Below are positions 33,450 through 41,425 of a stretch of 64,000 bases of DNA, piece after piece. The translations under genes were made by a program, and so were the position numbers. Positions within the stretch are counted from its first letter, which is position 1; every line of letters starts with the position of its first letter. The notes under the pieces were generated by a model, which worked only from the letters and a program-made list of their open reading frames with translations, did no database searches and had not been told where the DNA came from. Source of the DNA: Bradyrhizobium erythrophlei (GTDB lineage: Bacteria > Pseudomonadota > Alphaproteobacteria > Rhizobiales > Xanthobacteraceae); assembly GCF_900129505.1 (NCBI RefSeq), contig NZ_LT670818.1, positions 8,403,001-8,467,000 on the forward strand. Direction: 5' to 3'.

Positions 33450-34648
33450 TGGGCCTCCAATGCCTTGTTTTGCTCATCGGCCTTCTCGAACATCGCGAAG
33501 GTGGTATTGGGCTTGCGCAATTGCTTGGTGACGCGAATGGCGACGCGATCGCCGACACGCCCCATCCTCCCCTCGGTCAGGATGACCTTGCCGCAGCGCA
33601 CCTCGACCAGCGCGTCGGCGCGCATTTCGAGCGGCAAGGTGTCGCCGACCTTCAGCTTCATCAGCTGCTTGAGCGGAATCTCGGCCTCGTAGAGCACGGC
33701 ATCGACCGAAATCTCGGCTTGCCCGACCTCGGTTGCGAAGTGACCTTCCCAGATCGGATCACGGCCGAATTTCTCGCCCATGAACATCTGCAGCAGCACC
33801 GGGCGGATCGGCTCGATGGTCGCGTAAGGCAGCAGCAATTCGATATTGCCGCCGCGGTCCTCCATGTCGATGTGCAGCCGCACCAGGATGGCGGCGTTGG
33901 CGGGCCGGCTGATCGCTGCGAAGCGCGGATTGGTCTCCAGCCGGTCGATGGTGAAGGTCACCGGCGACAGCGGCCGGAACGCCTGCTCGGCGTCGGACAG
34001 CACCACTTCGACCAGCCGCTTGACGAGGTTGGTCTCGATCGTGGTGTAGGGCCGGCCTTCGATGCGCAGCGAGGTCTGGCCGCGGCGGCCGCCGAGCAGC
34101 ACGTCGATCATCGAATAGATCAGGCTGGAATCCACGGTGGCGAGGCCGAAATTCTCCCATTCCTCGGCCTTGAACACCGAAAGCACTGCCGGCAGCGGAA
34201 TCGAATTCATGTAGTCGCCGAACCGTACCGAGGTGATGCGGTCGAGTGAGACCTCGACGTTGTCAGAGGTGAAATTGCGCAACGAGGTGGTCATCAGCCG
34301 CACCAGGCGGTCGAAGACGATTTCGAGCATCGGCAGACGCTCGTAGGACACCATCGCCGAATCGATGATGGCACGGATGCCGGAGTGGTCGTCGAGATTG
34401 ACCTCGCCGGCGGTGAAACCGAGCAGGTTGTCGATTTCCTCCTGGGAAAGAACCCGCTCGCCGCCGTTCTTGCCGCCGCCGAAATCGCGGCTGCCATCCT
34501 CGACCATGGCGGCCCATTGCAGCGCCATGGTTTCGGAGAGTTCATTGGCCGCAGCCGCCTCCGCGGCCTCGGCGGGATCCTCCGAATCGAGCGAGGCTTC
34601 CCACTGGGCTGCAATTGCATCCTGGTCGACTGGATCGTTGCCCGCCAT
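33446..34648 (-). CDS. fliM: Flagellar motor switch protein FliM
   Basis: 400 aa. The N-terminal region has the LSQEEIDNLLGF CheY-binding-type motif. The central domain (YERLPMLEIVFDRLVRLMTT, SLRNFTSDNVEVSLD) and the C-terminal SpoA domain (LMKLKVGDTLPLEMRADALV, VRCGKVILTEGRMGRVGDRV) complete FliM. The N-terminal extension of about 60 residues is longer than in enteric FliM. It forms the C-ring that sets rotation direction. fliL lies 18 nt upstream; the next gene overlaps its stop. Confidence 0.96.
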   Translation of the reverse strand: MAGNDPVDQDAIAAQWEASLDSEDPAEAAEAAAANELSETMALQWAAMVEDGSRDFGGGKNGGERVLSQEEIDNLLGFTAGEVNLDDHSGIRAIIDSAMVSYERLPMLEIVFDRLVRLMTTSLRNFTSDNVEVSLDRITSVRFGDYMNSIPLPAVLSVFKAEEWENFGLATVDSSLIYSMIDVLLGGRRGQTSLRIEGRPYTTIETNLVKRLVEVVLSDAEQAFRPLSPVTFTIDRLETNPRFAAISRPANAAILVRLHIDMEDRGGNIELLLPYATIEPIRPVLLQMFMGEKFGRDPIWEGHFATEVGQAEISVDAVLYEAEIPLKQLMKLKVGDTLPLEMRADALVEVRCGKVILTEGRMGRVGDRVAIRVTKQLRKPNTTFAMFEKADEQNKALEAQ

Positions 34649-34666
34649 GTTGCTAAGCTCGTCTCG

Positions 34667-35164
34667 TCATTGAATGATGACTTCCTTGAACAGCACGGCG
34701 TTGATCTGGTTCGGTGCGAGCGCGACGTTGACCCGCTTGGTCAGTTCTTCCTTCAGCCGGAACAGCCCCGCCGAACCGTTGAGATCGCCCGGACGCAACT
34801 CGCGCAAATAGCTCTGGAAGATGTCGGTGACGCGCGGCATCGACGGCTTGATCGCCTCGACCTGCTTCTCTTCCTTGACCTCGAGCACGAGCTTGACCTT
34901 GAGATATTGCACGCGCTCACCGGGAGCGCCGGCCAGATTGACCATCATGTCCGGCACCTCGACGAAGGACGGCGGCTTCGGCGGCGGCGCTTCGGCGTGC
35001 ACTTCCTCCGCGCCGTGCCGGAAGAAGAGGAAATAGGTCGCAGCACCCCCGCCGAGAACGGCGAACAGACCGACGACCATGATGATCAGCTTGAGTTTGC
35101 CTTTGGGCGCGGATGCGACTTCTCCGCCTTCCGCTGCGCCTTCAGCCTGTTCGCCCTCTGCCAT
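34667..35164 (-). CDS. fliL: Flagellar basal body-associated protein FliL
   Basis: 165 aa. An N-terminal cytoplasmic stretch is followed by one membrane helix (LKLIIMVVGLFAVLGGGAAT) and a periplasmic domain (SFVEVPDMMVNLAGAPGERV, QYLKVKLVLEVKEEKQVEA) ending ALAPNQINAVLFKEVIIQ, as in FliL. It rings the stator units and helps engage them. First gene of the minus-strand switch/stator operon, with its promoter expected in the 372-nt gap shared with flgF. Confidence 0.94.
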   Translation of the reverse strand: MAEGEQAEGAAEGGEVASAPKGKLKLIIMVVGLFAVLGGGAATYFLFFRHGAEEVHAEAPPPKPPSFVEVPDMMVNLAGAPGERVQYLKVKLVLEVKEEKQVEAIKPSMPRVTDIFQSYLRELRPGDLNGSAGLFRLKEELTKRVNVALAPNQINAVLFKEVIIQ

Positions 35165-35279
35165 CGCCCGCCCGGTCCGCTCTCAGGGAAAATGAACTCG
35201 ATGCCGCGAGGCTGGCCGTGACGCGATACAAATGCCCCCAGCGCACACGCGCTCTCTTGATGGTGACGCTAAGGTAACA

Positions 35280-35287
35280 ATGGTTAA
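35280..35287 (-). promoter_or_regulatory. Possible CtrA half-site upstream of fliL
   Basis: On the minus strand this reads TTAACCAT, the half-site form described for CtrA, 116 nt before the fliL start. Extending it as TTAA-N7-TACC gives two mismatches to a full box, so this is a weak call. Confidence 0.35.
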
Positions 35288-35416
35288 TGGAACCTTTCTT
35301 TTGCCGGCGAGGTGGGAAAAAGTTGCCGGGCAAACATGGTCAACAAGACCTTTCTGCCGCCCGCGATGACCCCCGGCCAAACACCTATCCCCTTATGAAA
35401 CAATGACTTTCCGGTT

Positions 35417-35432
35417 TGGCACGGCTTTCGCT
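35417..35432 (+). promoter_or_regulatory. Sigma-54-type -24/-12 promoter of flgF
   Basis: TGGCACGGCTTTCGCT matches TGGCACG-N4-TTGCW apart from TC for TT, with the GG and GC dinucleotides correctly 10 nt apart. It lies 105 nt upstream of the flgF ATG and points toward it. Rod, ring and hook genes in Caulobacter are sigma-54 dependent. Confidence 0.62.
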
Positions 35433-35536
35433 CTACTGAATGGCGAACCGCGGCTTGGGAGAGCCTCTGGTTCGGAAGGATCGGCAGGAAAGCTTGGGAG
35501 AGCCGGACTGCGGATCGTCAGAGGGGAGAACCACCG

Positions 35537-36301
35537 ATGGAGAATACGCTTCTCGTCGGACTATCGCGGCAGATGGTGCTGGAACGGCAGATGGATGTCG
35601 TCGCCAACAACGTCGCGAACGTCAACACCAACGGCTTCAAGGCCGACAACTCGCTGTTTCAGGAATACCTGAAGTCCGGCGCGCATGAAGACAATTTCGT
35701 GGGAAGCGACCGCGCCGTCTCCTACGTGCTGGACCGCGGCACCTACAAGGACATGTCGGCTGGCCCGACTGAAGAGACCAAGAATCCGCTCGATGTCGCA
35801 ATCGACGGCGGCGGCTTCCTGGTGGTGCAGACCGCGGGCGGCGAACGCTACACCCGCGACGGCGGCCTCAACATCAACAATCAGGGCCAGCTCGTGACGG
35901 CGGCCGGCGATCCCGTGCTCGGCGGCTCCGGCCCGATCGTATTTCAGCCGACCGACCACGACGTCTCGATCGCTTCCGACGGCAACATCACCGTGGTCGA
36001 AGGCCTCAACCACATCGACTCGGTGCGCGGCAAGCTCCGGATGGTCAGTTTTGCGGATGCGCAGAAGCTCCTGAAAGAGGGCTCCAACCTTTATTCGGCG
36101 GATAACGGCGCCACCGCGCAGCCGGACTCCACCTCGAGGCTGCGCCAGGGGTTCATCGAAAAGTCCAACGTCAACTCGGTCACGGAAATGAGCCGCATGA
36201 TCGAGGTGACGCGCACCTACACCCAGATCGCGACCCTGCTGCAGCAGCAGAGCGATTTGCACAAGACCGCCATCCAGCAACTTGCCGACGTTCCGGCGTA
36301 G
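35537..36301 (+). CDS. flgF: Distal rod protein FlgF
   Basis: 254 aa. Starts MENTLLVGLSRQMVLERQMD followed by VVANNVANVNTNGFK, the rod-protein N-terminal signature. GGGFLVVQTAGGERYTRDGG is the FlgF/FlgG core motif, and the C-terminus (SRMIEVTRTYTQIATLLQQQ) is the conserved coil. FlgF makes the first part of the distal rod. First of flgF-flgG-flgA-flgH. Confidence 0.96.
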   Translation: MENTLLVGLSRQMVLERQMDVVANNVANVNTNGFKADNSLFQEYLKSGAHEDNFVGSDRAVSYVLDRGTYKDMSAGPTEETKNPLDVAIDGGGFLVVQTAGGERYTRDGGLNINNQGQLVTAAGDPVLGGSGPIVFQPTDHDVSIASDGNITVVEGLNHIDSVRGKLRMVSFADAQKLLKEGSNLYSADNGATAQPDSTSRLRQGFIEKSNVNSVTEMSRMIEVTRTYTQIATLLQQQSDLHKTAIQQLADVPA

Positions 36302-36326
36302 AGGCTCATTCAGTTGAATGAGCCTC
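36301..36326 (+). terminator. Perfect hairpin at the flgF stop codon
   Basis: GAGGCTCATTC-AGTT-GAATGAGCCTC, an 11-bp perfect stem whose first base is the last base of the flgF stop codon. There is no T-run. It may attenuate or stabilise the mRNA between flgF and flgG. Confidence 0.5.
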
Positions 36327-36342
36327 GTCCGCAATTTTAACT

Positions 36343-36391
36343 AAGCATGATCTGTTCCGAAAACCGGCAACCACTTTTCGGAATCATGCTT
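36343..36391. repeat. Rhizobial palindromic repeat between flgF and flgG
   Basis: AAGCATGAT...ATCATGCTT outer arms with internal TTCCGAAAA and TTTTCGGAA arms around CCGGCAACCAC. This is the same family as the copy at 39062-39110, and is very common in Rhizobiales intergenic regions. Confidence 0.75.
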
Positions 36392-36406
36392 GAAGGAAAC
36401 TGACCC

Positions 36407-37195
36407 ATGCGCGCTTTATATACCGCGGCGACCGGGATGGCGGCCCAGGAACTGAACGTCCAGGTCATCTCCAACAACATCGCCAACTTGCGCACTACCG
36501 GCTTCAAGAAGCAGCGCGCGGCGTTCCAGGACCTGATCTATGACCACGTGCGCCGGGTCGGCGCGCAGGCGTCCGACCAGGGCACCATCCTGCCCGTCGG
36601 CGTCGACATCGGCGGCGGCGTCAAGACCGTCGGCACGCCGCGGCAGATGACGCAAGGCACCCTGTCGCAGACCGGCAACGATCTCGACATCGCGATCCGC
36701 GGCGAAGGCTTCTTCAAGATCCAGATGCCGGACGGCACCTACACCTATACCCGCGACGGCACGTTCCAGATGGACGCCACCGGCCGCGTCGTCAACGCGC
36801 AGGGCAATCCGGTGCAGCCGACCATCACCATCCCGCAGAATTCGACCGGCATCACCATCAACACGCAGGGCCAGCTCTCGGTGACCTTGCCGGGGTCGAC
36901 GACGCCGACCACGGTCGGGCAGATCGGCCTGACGCGCTTCATCAACAAGGCCGGCCTCCAGCCGATCGGCGACAACTCGTTCACGGACACCCCGGCCTCG
37001 GGCGCGCCGCAGGACGGCCTCGCCAGCGCCGACGGTTATGGCGACATGCAGCAGGGCAATCTCGAACAGGCCAATGTCGAGGTCGTCAGCGAGATTTCCG
37101 ACCTGATCGCGGCCCAGCGCGCCTACGAGATGAACGCCAAGGTCATCAGCGCCGCCGACCAGATGCTGCAATCCGCCTCCGCGCTGTTCCGCTAG
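36407..37195 (+). CDS. flgG: Distal rod protein FlgG
   Basis: 262 aa, starting MRALYTAATGMAAQELNVQV followed by ISNNIANLRTTGFKKQR. GEGFFKIQMPDGTYTYTRDG and QGNLEQANVEVVSEISDLIA, AQRAYEMNAKVISAADQMLQ are exact FlgG hallmarks. It forms most of the distal rod. The gap to flgF (105 nt) holds a hairpin and a palindromic repeat; flgA follows after 5 nt. Confidence 0.98.
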   Translation: MRALYTAATGMAAQELNVQVISNNIANLRTTGFKKQRAAFQDLIYDHVRRVGAQASDQGTILPVGVDIGGGVKTVGTPRQMTQGTLSQTGNDLDIAIRGEGFFKIQMPDGTYTYTRDGTFQMDATGRVVNAQGNPVQPTITIPQNSTGITINTQGQLSVTLPGSTTPTTVGQIGLTRFINKAGLQPIGDNSFTDTPASGAPQDGLASADGYGDMQQGNLEQANVEVVSEISDLIAAQRAYEMNAKVISAADQMLQSASALFR

Positions 37196-37200
37196 GGGTC

Positions 37201-38304
37201 ATGATGATGAAACTTCGCTCCCTCTTCCTTGCCGCCGCCCTGCTAGCAAGTGCTGCCACCGCGGCATCGGCGCAGGATGGCGACGACGTGATCGCCGCCC
37301 CCGCACTGCGCGCCAATGTCACTGTCTCCGGCGAGGTGGTGCGGATCGGCGACGTCATCGACAATGCCGGAAACGCCGCGCAGATCGCGATCTATCGCGC
37401 GCCGGATCTCGGCACCACCGGCACGCTGCCGACCGCGCAGGTGCTCACCGCGCTGCGCGCGCACCGGGTGATCGGCGTCGATACCAGGAATTTACAGCAG
37501 ATCACGGTGACACGGCTCGCCCGCACCATCGACGCCGGCGATATCGAACGGCAGGTGGCGCAGGCGCTGGAGCGCCACAACGGGCTCGGCGAAGCCGCCA
37601 ATCTCAGCCTGACCTTCGATCGCGACGTCGAGGATATGAAGCTCGACGCGTCGAACACCGGCGCGATGCAGCCCTCGGCGCTGCGCTACGATTCCCGCAG
37701 CGGCCGTTTCGACATCACCTTCGACATCGCCAACAGCAACGTTTCGACGCCGACCCGGCTGCGCTTCACCGGCAGCGTGATCGAGACCATGGAAGCCGCC
37801 GTGCTGGCCCGCAATATCGACCGCAACGAGGTGATCAAATCCTCCGACGTCGTGGTCGAGCGGCGGCCGAAAGCGGAAGTCGGCACCGATGCCGCCAGTC
37901 GCGACCGCGCGGTCGGCATGCAGGCGCGCCGCCAGCTTCGCGCCGGCCAGGCGCTCAGGGTCGCCGACCTCACCAAGCCCGATCTGGTGCAGCGCGACCA
38001 GACCGTCGTCCTGATCTATGAGGCCTCCGGCCTCTATCTCACGATCCGCGGCAAGGCGCTGGAAGGCGGCACCGAAGGCGACGTCGTCAGCGTGCTCAAT
38101 TTGCAATCCAAGCGCACGGTGACAGGCACCGTGATTGGCCGCGGCCAGGTCGCGATATCGATCGCGATGCCGCGCGCGCCGGAGACCGCCGACGCCACCC
38201 CCTCGCCTTCGCCGGATCAAACCTCGTCGATCCCTTCAGACAAAGCCGCTTCCCCTGTCGCCCTCGCCAACACCACTTCGCCCGCCGCTCCAAAAACCGA
38301 GTAA
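37201..38304 (+). CDS. flgA: P-ring assembly chaperone FlgA
   Basis: 367 aa with a signal peptide (MMMKLRSLFLAAALLASAAT, AASAQ). The C-terminal SAF-like domain is visible (LARNIDRNEVIKSSDVVVER, RRQLRAGQALRVADLTKPDL, VQRDQTVVLIY). The N-terminal half is longer than enteric FlgA, as is usual in Alphaproteobacteria, and a Pro/Ser tail ends the protein. FlgA chaperones FlgI in the periplasm. The stop overlaps the flgH start by 1 nt. Confidence 0.93.
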   Translation: MMMKLRSLFLAAALLASAATAASAQDGDDVIAAPALRANVTVSGEVVRIGDVIDNAGNAAQIAIYRAPDLGTTGTLPTAQVLTALRAHRVIGVDTRNLQQITVTRLARTIDAGDIERQVAQALERHNGLGEAANLSLTFDRDVEDMKLDASNTGAMQPSALRYDSRSGRFDITFDIANSNVSTPTRLRFTGSVIETMEAAVLARNIDRNEVIKSSDVVVERRPKAEVGTDAASRDRAVGMQARRQLRAGQALRVADLTKPDLVQRDQTVVLIYEASGLYLTIRGKALEGGTEGDVVSVLNLQSKRTVTGTVIGRGQVAISIAMPRAPETADATPSPSPDQTSSIPSDKAASPVALANTTSPAAPKTE

Positions 38305-39062
38305 TGTTCATGTCCAGGTCCCGTCGTAACCGTATCCTTCTGACCAGCACGTCGCTGGTGATCCTTGTCGTCGCGAGCGGATGCTCGTCGATCGACCGGC
38401 TGTCGCAGATCGGCGAACAGCCCAAGCTCGCGTCGATAGAAAATCCGACCGCGCAGCCCGGCTACAAGCCGGTGCAGATGCCGATGCCGAAACCGGAGAC
38501 GGTGTCGTACAACGCCAACTCGCTGTGGCGGAACGGCTCCAGGGCCTTCTTCAAGGACCAGCGCGCCGCGCGCATCGGCGACCTCCTGACGGTGACGGTG
38601 AACATCACCGACAAGGCCAACATCGCCAACGAGACCCAGCGCAGCCGCACCAACAAGGAAGATTCGGGGATCACCGACTTCATCGGCGCCCAGACAATTA
38701 CGCAAGCGCACAAGATCCTGCCCGGCCGCATCCTGACCGCGGACTCCACGGCCTCCAGCGACGGCAAGGGTTCGGTCAACCGCCAGGAAGCGTTGCAGAC
38801 CAACGTCGCTGCCGTGGTCACGCAGGTGCTGCCCAACGGCAACCTCGTGGTCGAGGGCAAACAGGAGATCCGCGTCAATTTCGAAATCCGCGAACTGATC
38901 GTCGCCGGCATCGTGCGGCCGGAGGATATCCAGAGCGACAACACCATCGATTCCTCGAAGATCGCGCAGGCCCGCATCGCCTATGGCGGCCGCGGCCAGA
39001 TCATGGACGTGCAGCAGCCGCGTTACGGCCAGCAGGTGATGGACGTGCTGCTGCCGTTCTAG
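38304..39062 (+). CDS. flgH: L-ring lipoprotein FlgH
   Basis: 252 aa. Lipoprotein signal with lipobox ASGC (LVILVVASGCSSIDRL). Family motifs are SLWRNGSRAFFKDQRAARIG followed by DLLTVTVNI, and LPNGNLVVEGKQEIRVNFEI plus VRPEDIQSDNTIDSSKIAQA. It forms the outer-membrane L ring. Last gene of the flgF operon, followed by a palindromic repeat. Confidence 0.97.
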   Translation: MFMSRSRRNRILLTSTSLVILVVASGCSSIDRLSQIGEQPKLASIENPTAQPGYKPVQMPMPKPETVSYNANSLWRNGSRAFFKDQRAARIGDLLTVTVNITDKANIANETQRSRTNKEDSGITDFIGAQTITQAHKILPGRILTADSTASSDGKGSVNRQEALQTNVAAVVTQVLPNGNLVVEGKQEIRVNFEIRELIVAGIVRPEDIQSDNTIDSSKIAQARIAYGGRGQIMDVQQPRYGQQVMDVLLPF

Positions 39063-39110
39063 GGCATGACCCCAGAAGGTGGAAACCGGTTTTTGGATAA
39101 GGTCATGCCC
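39062..39110. repeat. Rhizobial palindromic repeat after flgH
   Basis: GGGCATGACC and GGTCATGCCC form perfect outer arms around a TGGAAACCGGTTTTTGG core, the same family as the copy at 36343-36391 between flgF and flgG. May double as the operon 3' end. Confidence 0.75.
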
Positions 39111-39227
39111 AACTAAAGAGTTAAACAAGCTCCCACATCACATCGCGAACCTAGGCGCGATGCGATGTACTACGCGGCCTCCGTCAGCTCCCCTGCCGGA
39201 GGCCGCGATCGTTTCTGGATGCAACAT

Positions 39228-39316
39228 GTAGGGTGGGAAGGCGCATTTGCGCCGTGCCCACCGGGCAGGTTCGTTGTGCGCAAGTTGGTGGGCACGCTTC
39301 GCTTTGCCCACCCTAC
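39228..39316. repeat. GTAGGGTGGG...CCCACCCTAC inverted repeat
   Basis: Outer arms GTAGGGTGGG and CCCACCCTAC enclose GGCGCATTTGCGCC and a GTGGGCACGCTTCGC segment. This is a widespread intergenic repeat of Bradyrhizobium and other Proteobacteria (from memory). Confidence 0.7.
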
Positions 39317-39415
39317 CTTCTACCGTGAGCCTCACAGGCACAGCTGGCAAAGCCGATTCCAGGCACTACATCAGGAGACGACGTCAGCCCCGCCAACTTT
39401 TTTCCCCCACCGCTT

Positions 39416-40153
39416 GTGAAAAAATCCGTGCTCATCTTTCTTCTCCTGATCATCGCTCCCGTCAGCGTGTCCGCGGCCAACTACCTTCTCGGCGACGCCA
39501 GGGGAAACTGGCAGACGGCCGACAGGTCGAGCGCGGGACTGCTTCCGAAACCGTCAGCGCATCCCGACGCGCTGATTCGGGTCTATGCCGCGCGCACGGT
39601 ACGCTGGCGCGGAATCTTCGCCGTTCACACCTGGATTGTTCTCAAGGAGCGCGGCGCGCCACGCTACAGCCGTTACGACTACACCGCCTGGGGCGACCCG
39701 ATCCGCGTCGATGGTTTTGCCCCGGACGGACGATGGTTCGGCGCTGTGCCCGAATCCGTCGTCGCCGTCGACGGCGGGGAAGCAGAAAAACTCATTCCAA
39801 AAATTCGTTCGGTGATCGAGAACTACAGGTTTCGCGCCTATGGCGATTACAGCGCGTGGCCGGGTCCGAATTCGAATACGTTCGTTCAGGCCATCCTGGA
39901 CGCCGTACCCGAACTCAACGCGGTGCTGCCGCCGACCGCGATCGGAAAGGATTATCCCTATGACGGCGCGTGGTTTGGCCTCACGCCGTCGCGAACCGGC
40001 GCCTTCGTCTCGCTCGGCGGTTATCTCGGCCTGACCATCGGCTGGATCGAGGGGTTAGAGCTGAATTTCTTCGGCGGCGTCCTCGGCTTCGACATACGCC
40101 GCCCCGCGCTGAAGTTGCCGGGAATTGGCCGGCTCGGTGTTCCGCTGACATAG
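39416..40153 (+). CDS. DUF3750-family secreted protein
   Basis: 245 aa from a GTG at 39416, with a signal peptide (MKKSVLIFLLLIIAPVSVSA). The central part (IRVYAARTVRWRGIFAVHTW, IVLKERGAPRYSRYDY; YRAYGDYSAWPGPNSNTFVQ-like) matches DUF3750, in which His and Asn-Ser-Asn-Thr-Phe residues are conserved and a hydrolase-like fold is suspected. Single gene, converging on the HD gene. Function unknown. Confidence 0.75.
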   Translation: MKKSVLIFLLLIIAPVSVSAANYLLGDARGNWQTADRSSAGLLPKPSAHPDALIRVYAARTVRWRGIFAVHTWIVLKERGAPRYSRYDYTAWGDPIRVDGFAPDGRWFGAVPESVVAVDGGEAEKLIPKIRSVIENYRFRAYGDYSAWPGPNSNTFVQAILDAVPELNAVLPPTAIGKDYPYDGAWFGLTPSRTGAFVSLGGYLGLTIGWIEGLELNFFGGVLGFDIRRPALKLPGIGRLGVPLT

Positions 40154-40191
40154 CGCCTCGTAGGGAGGCAGCAGAGGTGACGTCACCCCGC

Positions 40192-41064
40192 CTACCGCTG
40201 CGGTCCGGACAGCGAGATGTCGCGTTCGGCGCGGAACACGTTGCTGTAGAGGTTCGCGATCCACTGGCGGCCGCTCGAGGTCTTGTTGAGATAGCGGATT
40301 TCGGTCTGGATGTGCGGCGCCACGCTGTCCCAGTAGAATTGCGGGTAGCGATTGACGATGTCGGCGGGTGAATCATAGCCTAGCTGGCGGTTGACGCCGA
40401 CTTCCTCGAACTCGTGGTAAAGGGCGTTGGATTTTCTGAGGTAGTTGGGATCGCCGAGCTGGCCGATGAAATCCGCGGCCCGGACGATCGAGGCCTCTTT
40501 ACCGTATTCCTGGCCGGCGGCGGCAGGAAACCGGGTTCCTTCGATAGCATCGGCAATGCGCTTGTGGTCGAGCGGAGCCATGCCTTCGATCCGCCGCATC
40601 ACGTAAAGCTTCGAGCGGTCGACATGATGAGCCATCAGGCCCGCGTCCGATGACCCGCGCGGCAGAGTTATCTTGCGGCCGGTCGCATCGATCACATAGC
40701 CGTCCGCGTCGTCGTCGTCGAACAGGCCGCGCACATAGCCGATGTCATGGGTAAGGCAGGCAAGGATGACATGTGCATAGTCGTCCGCGGTAAACTGTTC
40801 ATGCAGCGCGCGGCCGCGGAGGATATCGTGTCCCGCCAGGGTGACCAGCAGTGTGTGCTCGATATTGTGGTAGAGCGCGTCGCTGTTGCCGATGCATTCG
40901 AGCGCGATGCGAGCGGCGTTCGGGACCATCTCCACCAGCGGCGTCTGGGTGCCGAACCGGCGACGCATATAGGAGCGGAGAAACTTATCCAGCGCATTCG
41001 CAGCCAGTTCAGGTAAAGTCATCATCGATGCCGCCCCCGCCGCCTGATCCTTTTCTTGCGTCAA
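40192..41064 (-). CDS. HD-domain metal-dependent phosphohydrolase-like protein
   Basis: 290 aa. The HD signature is spread over HNIEHTLLVTLAGHDILRGR, CLTHDIGYVRGLFDDDDAD and, further on, MAHHVDRSKLYVMRR and IVRAADFIGQLG, giving the His, His-Asp and Asp metal ligands. HD enzymes cleave phosphate esters of nucleotides; the substrate is unknown. It ends with TSSGRQWIANLYSNVFRAER. Promoter expected in the 361-nt divergent gap before the synthetase gene. Confidence 0.8.
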   Translation of the reverse strand: MTQEKDQAAGAASMMTLPELAANALDKFLRSYMRRRFGTQTPLVEMVPNAARIALECIGNSDALYHNIEHTLLVTLAGHDILRGRALHEQFTADDYAHVILACLTHDIGYVRGLFDDDDADGYVIDATGRKITLPRGSSDAGLMAHHVDRSKLYVMRRIEGMAPLDHKRIADAIEGTRFPAAAGQEYGKEASIVRAADFIGQLGDPNYLRKSNALYHEFEEVGVNRQLGYDSPADIVNRYPQFYWDSVAPHIQTEIRYLNKTSSGRQWIANLYSNVFRAERDISLSGPQR

Positions 41065-41425
41065 CTCCCGACTTCCCGTTTAAGCGAACCGGCCGGCATC
41101 ATAACGCATCTCCGGACCGCTCACCACACGCCGAATGGTGCACCAGGGAGGAAAGCGGAAGTATATTGCGGCGCAGTTGCTCCGCGTCCGCTCGCTGAAA
41201 GGCGATATCGTGTTAGCGGAATACCGATTCCGGCGCGCACCAGGGCGGGCGTGCCTCCGGAGGCCTGATGACCCGTTTCGAACATCGGCGAAGGACAGCA
41301 AACGCGGCGCTTCGCCCCGTTTTCGCCTCGCTCGCCTACAATCGCAACCATTCTCCCAGGATTGAAATAGCGCCGTAGCGCGGCCCGTTCACGCTGAGCG
41401 CCTGTCAGCAACGGGAGTCCACCCC
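41065..41425. other. Divergent intergenic stretch (361 nt)
   Basis: Lies between the HD gene and the acyl-CoA synthetase gene and must hold both promoters. The open frames here are short and overlap one another. I see no clear palindrome or repeat. Confidence 0.5.
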
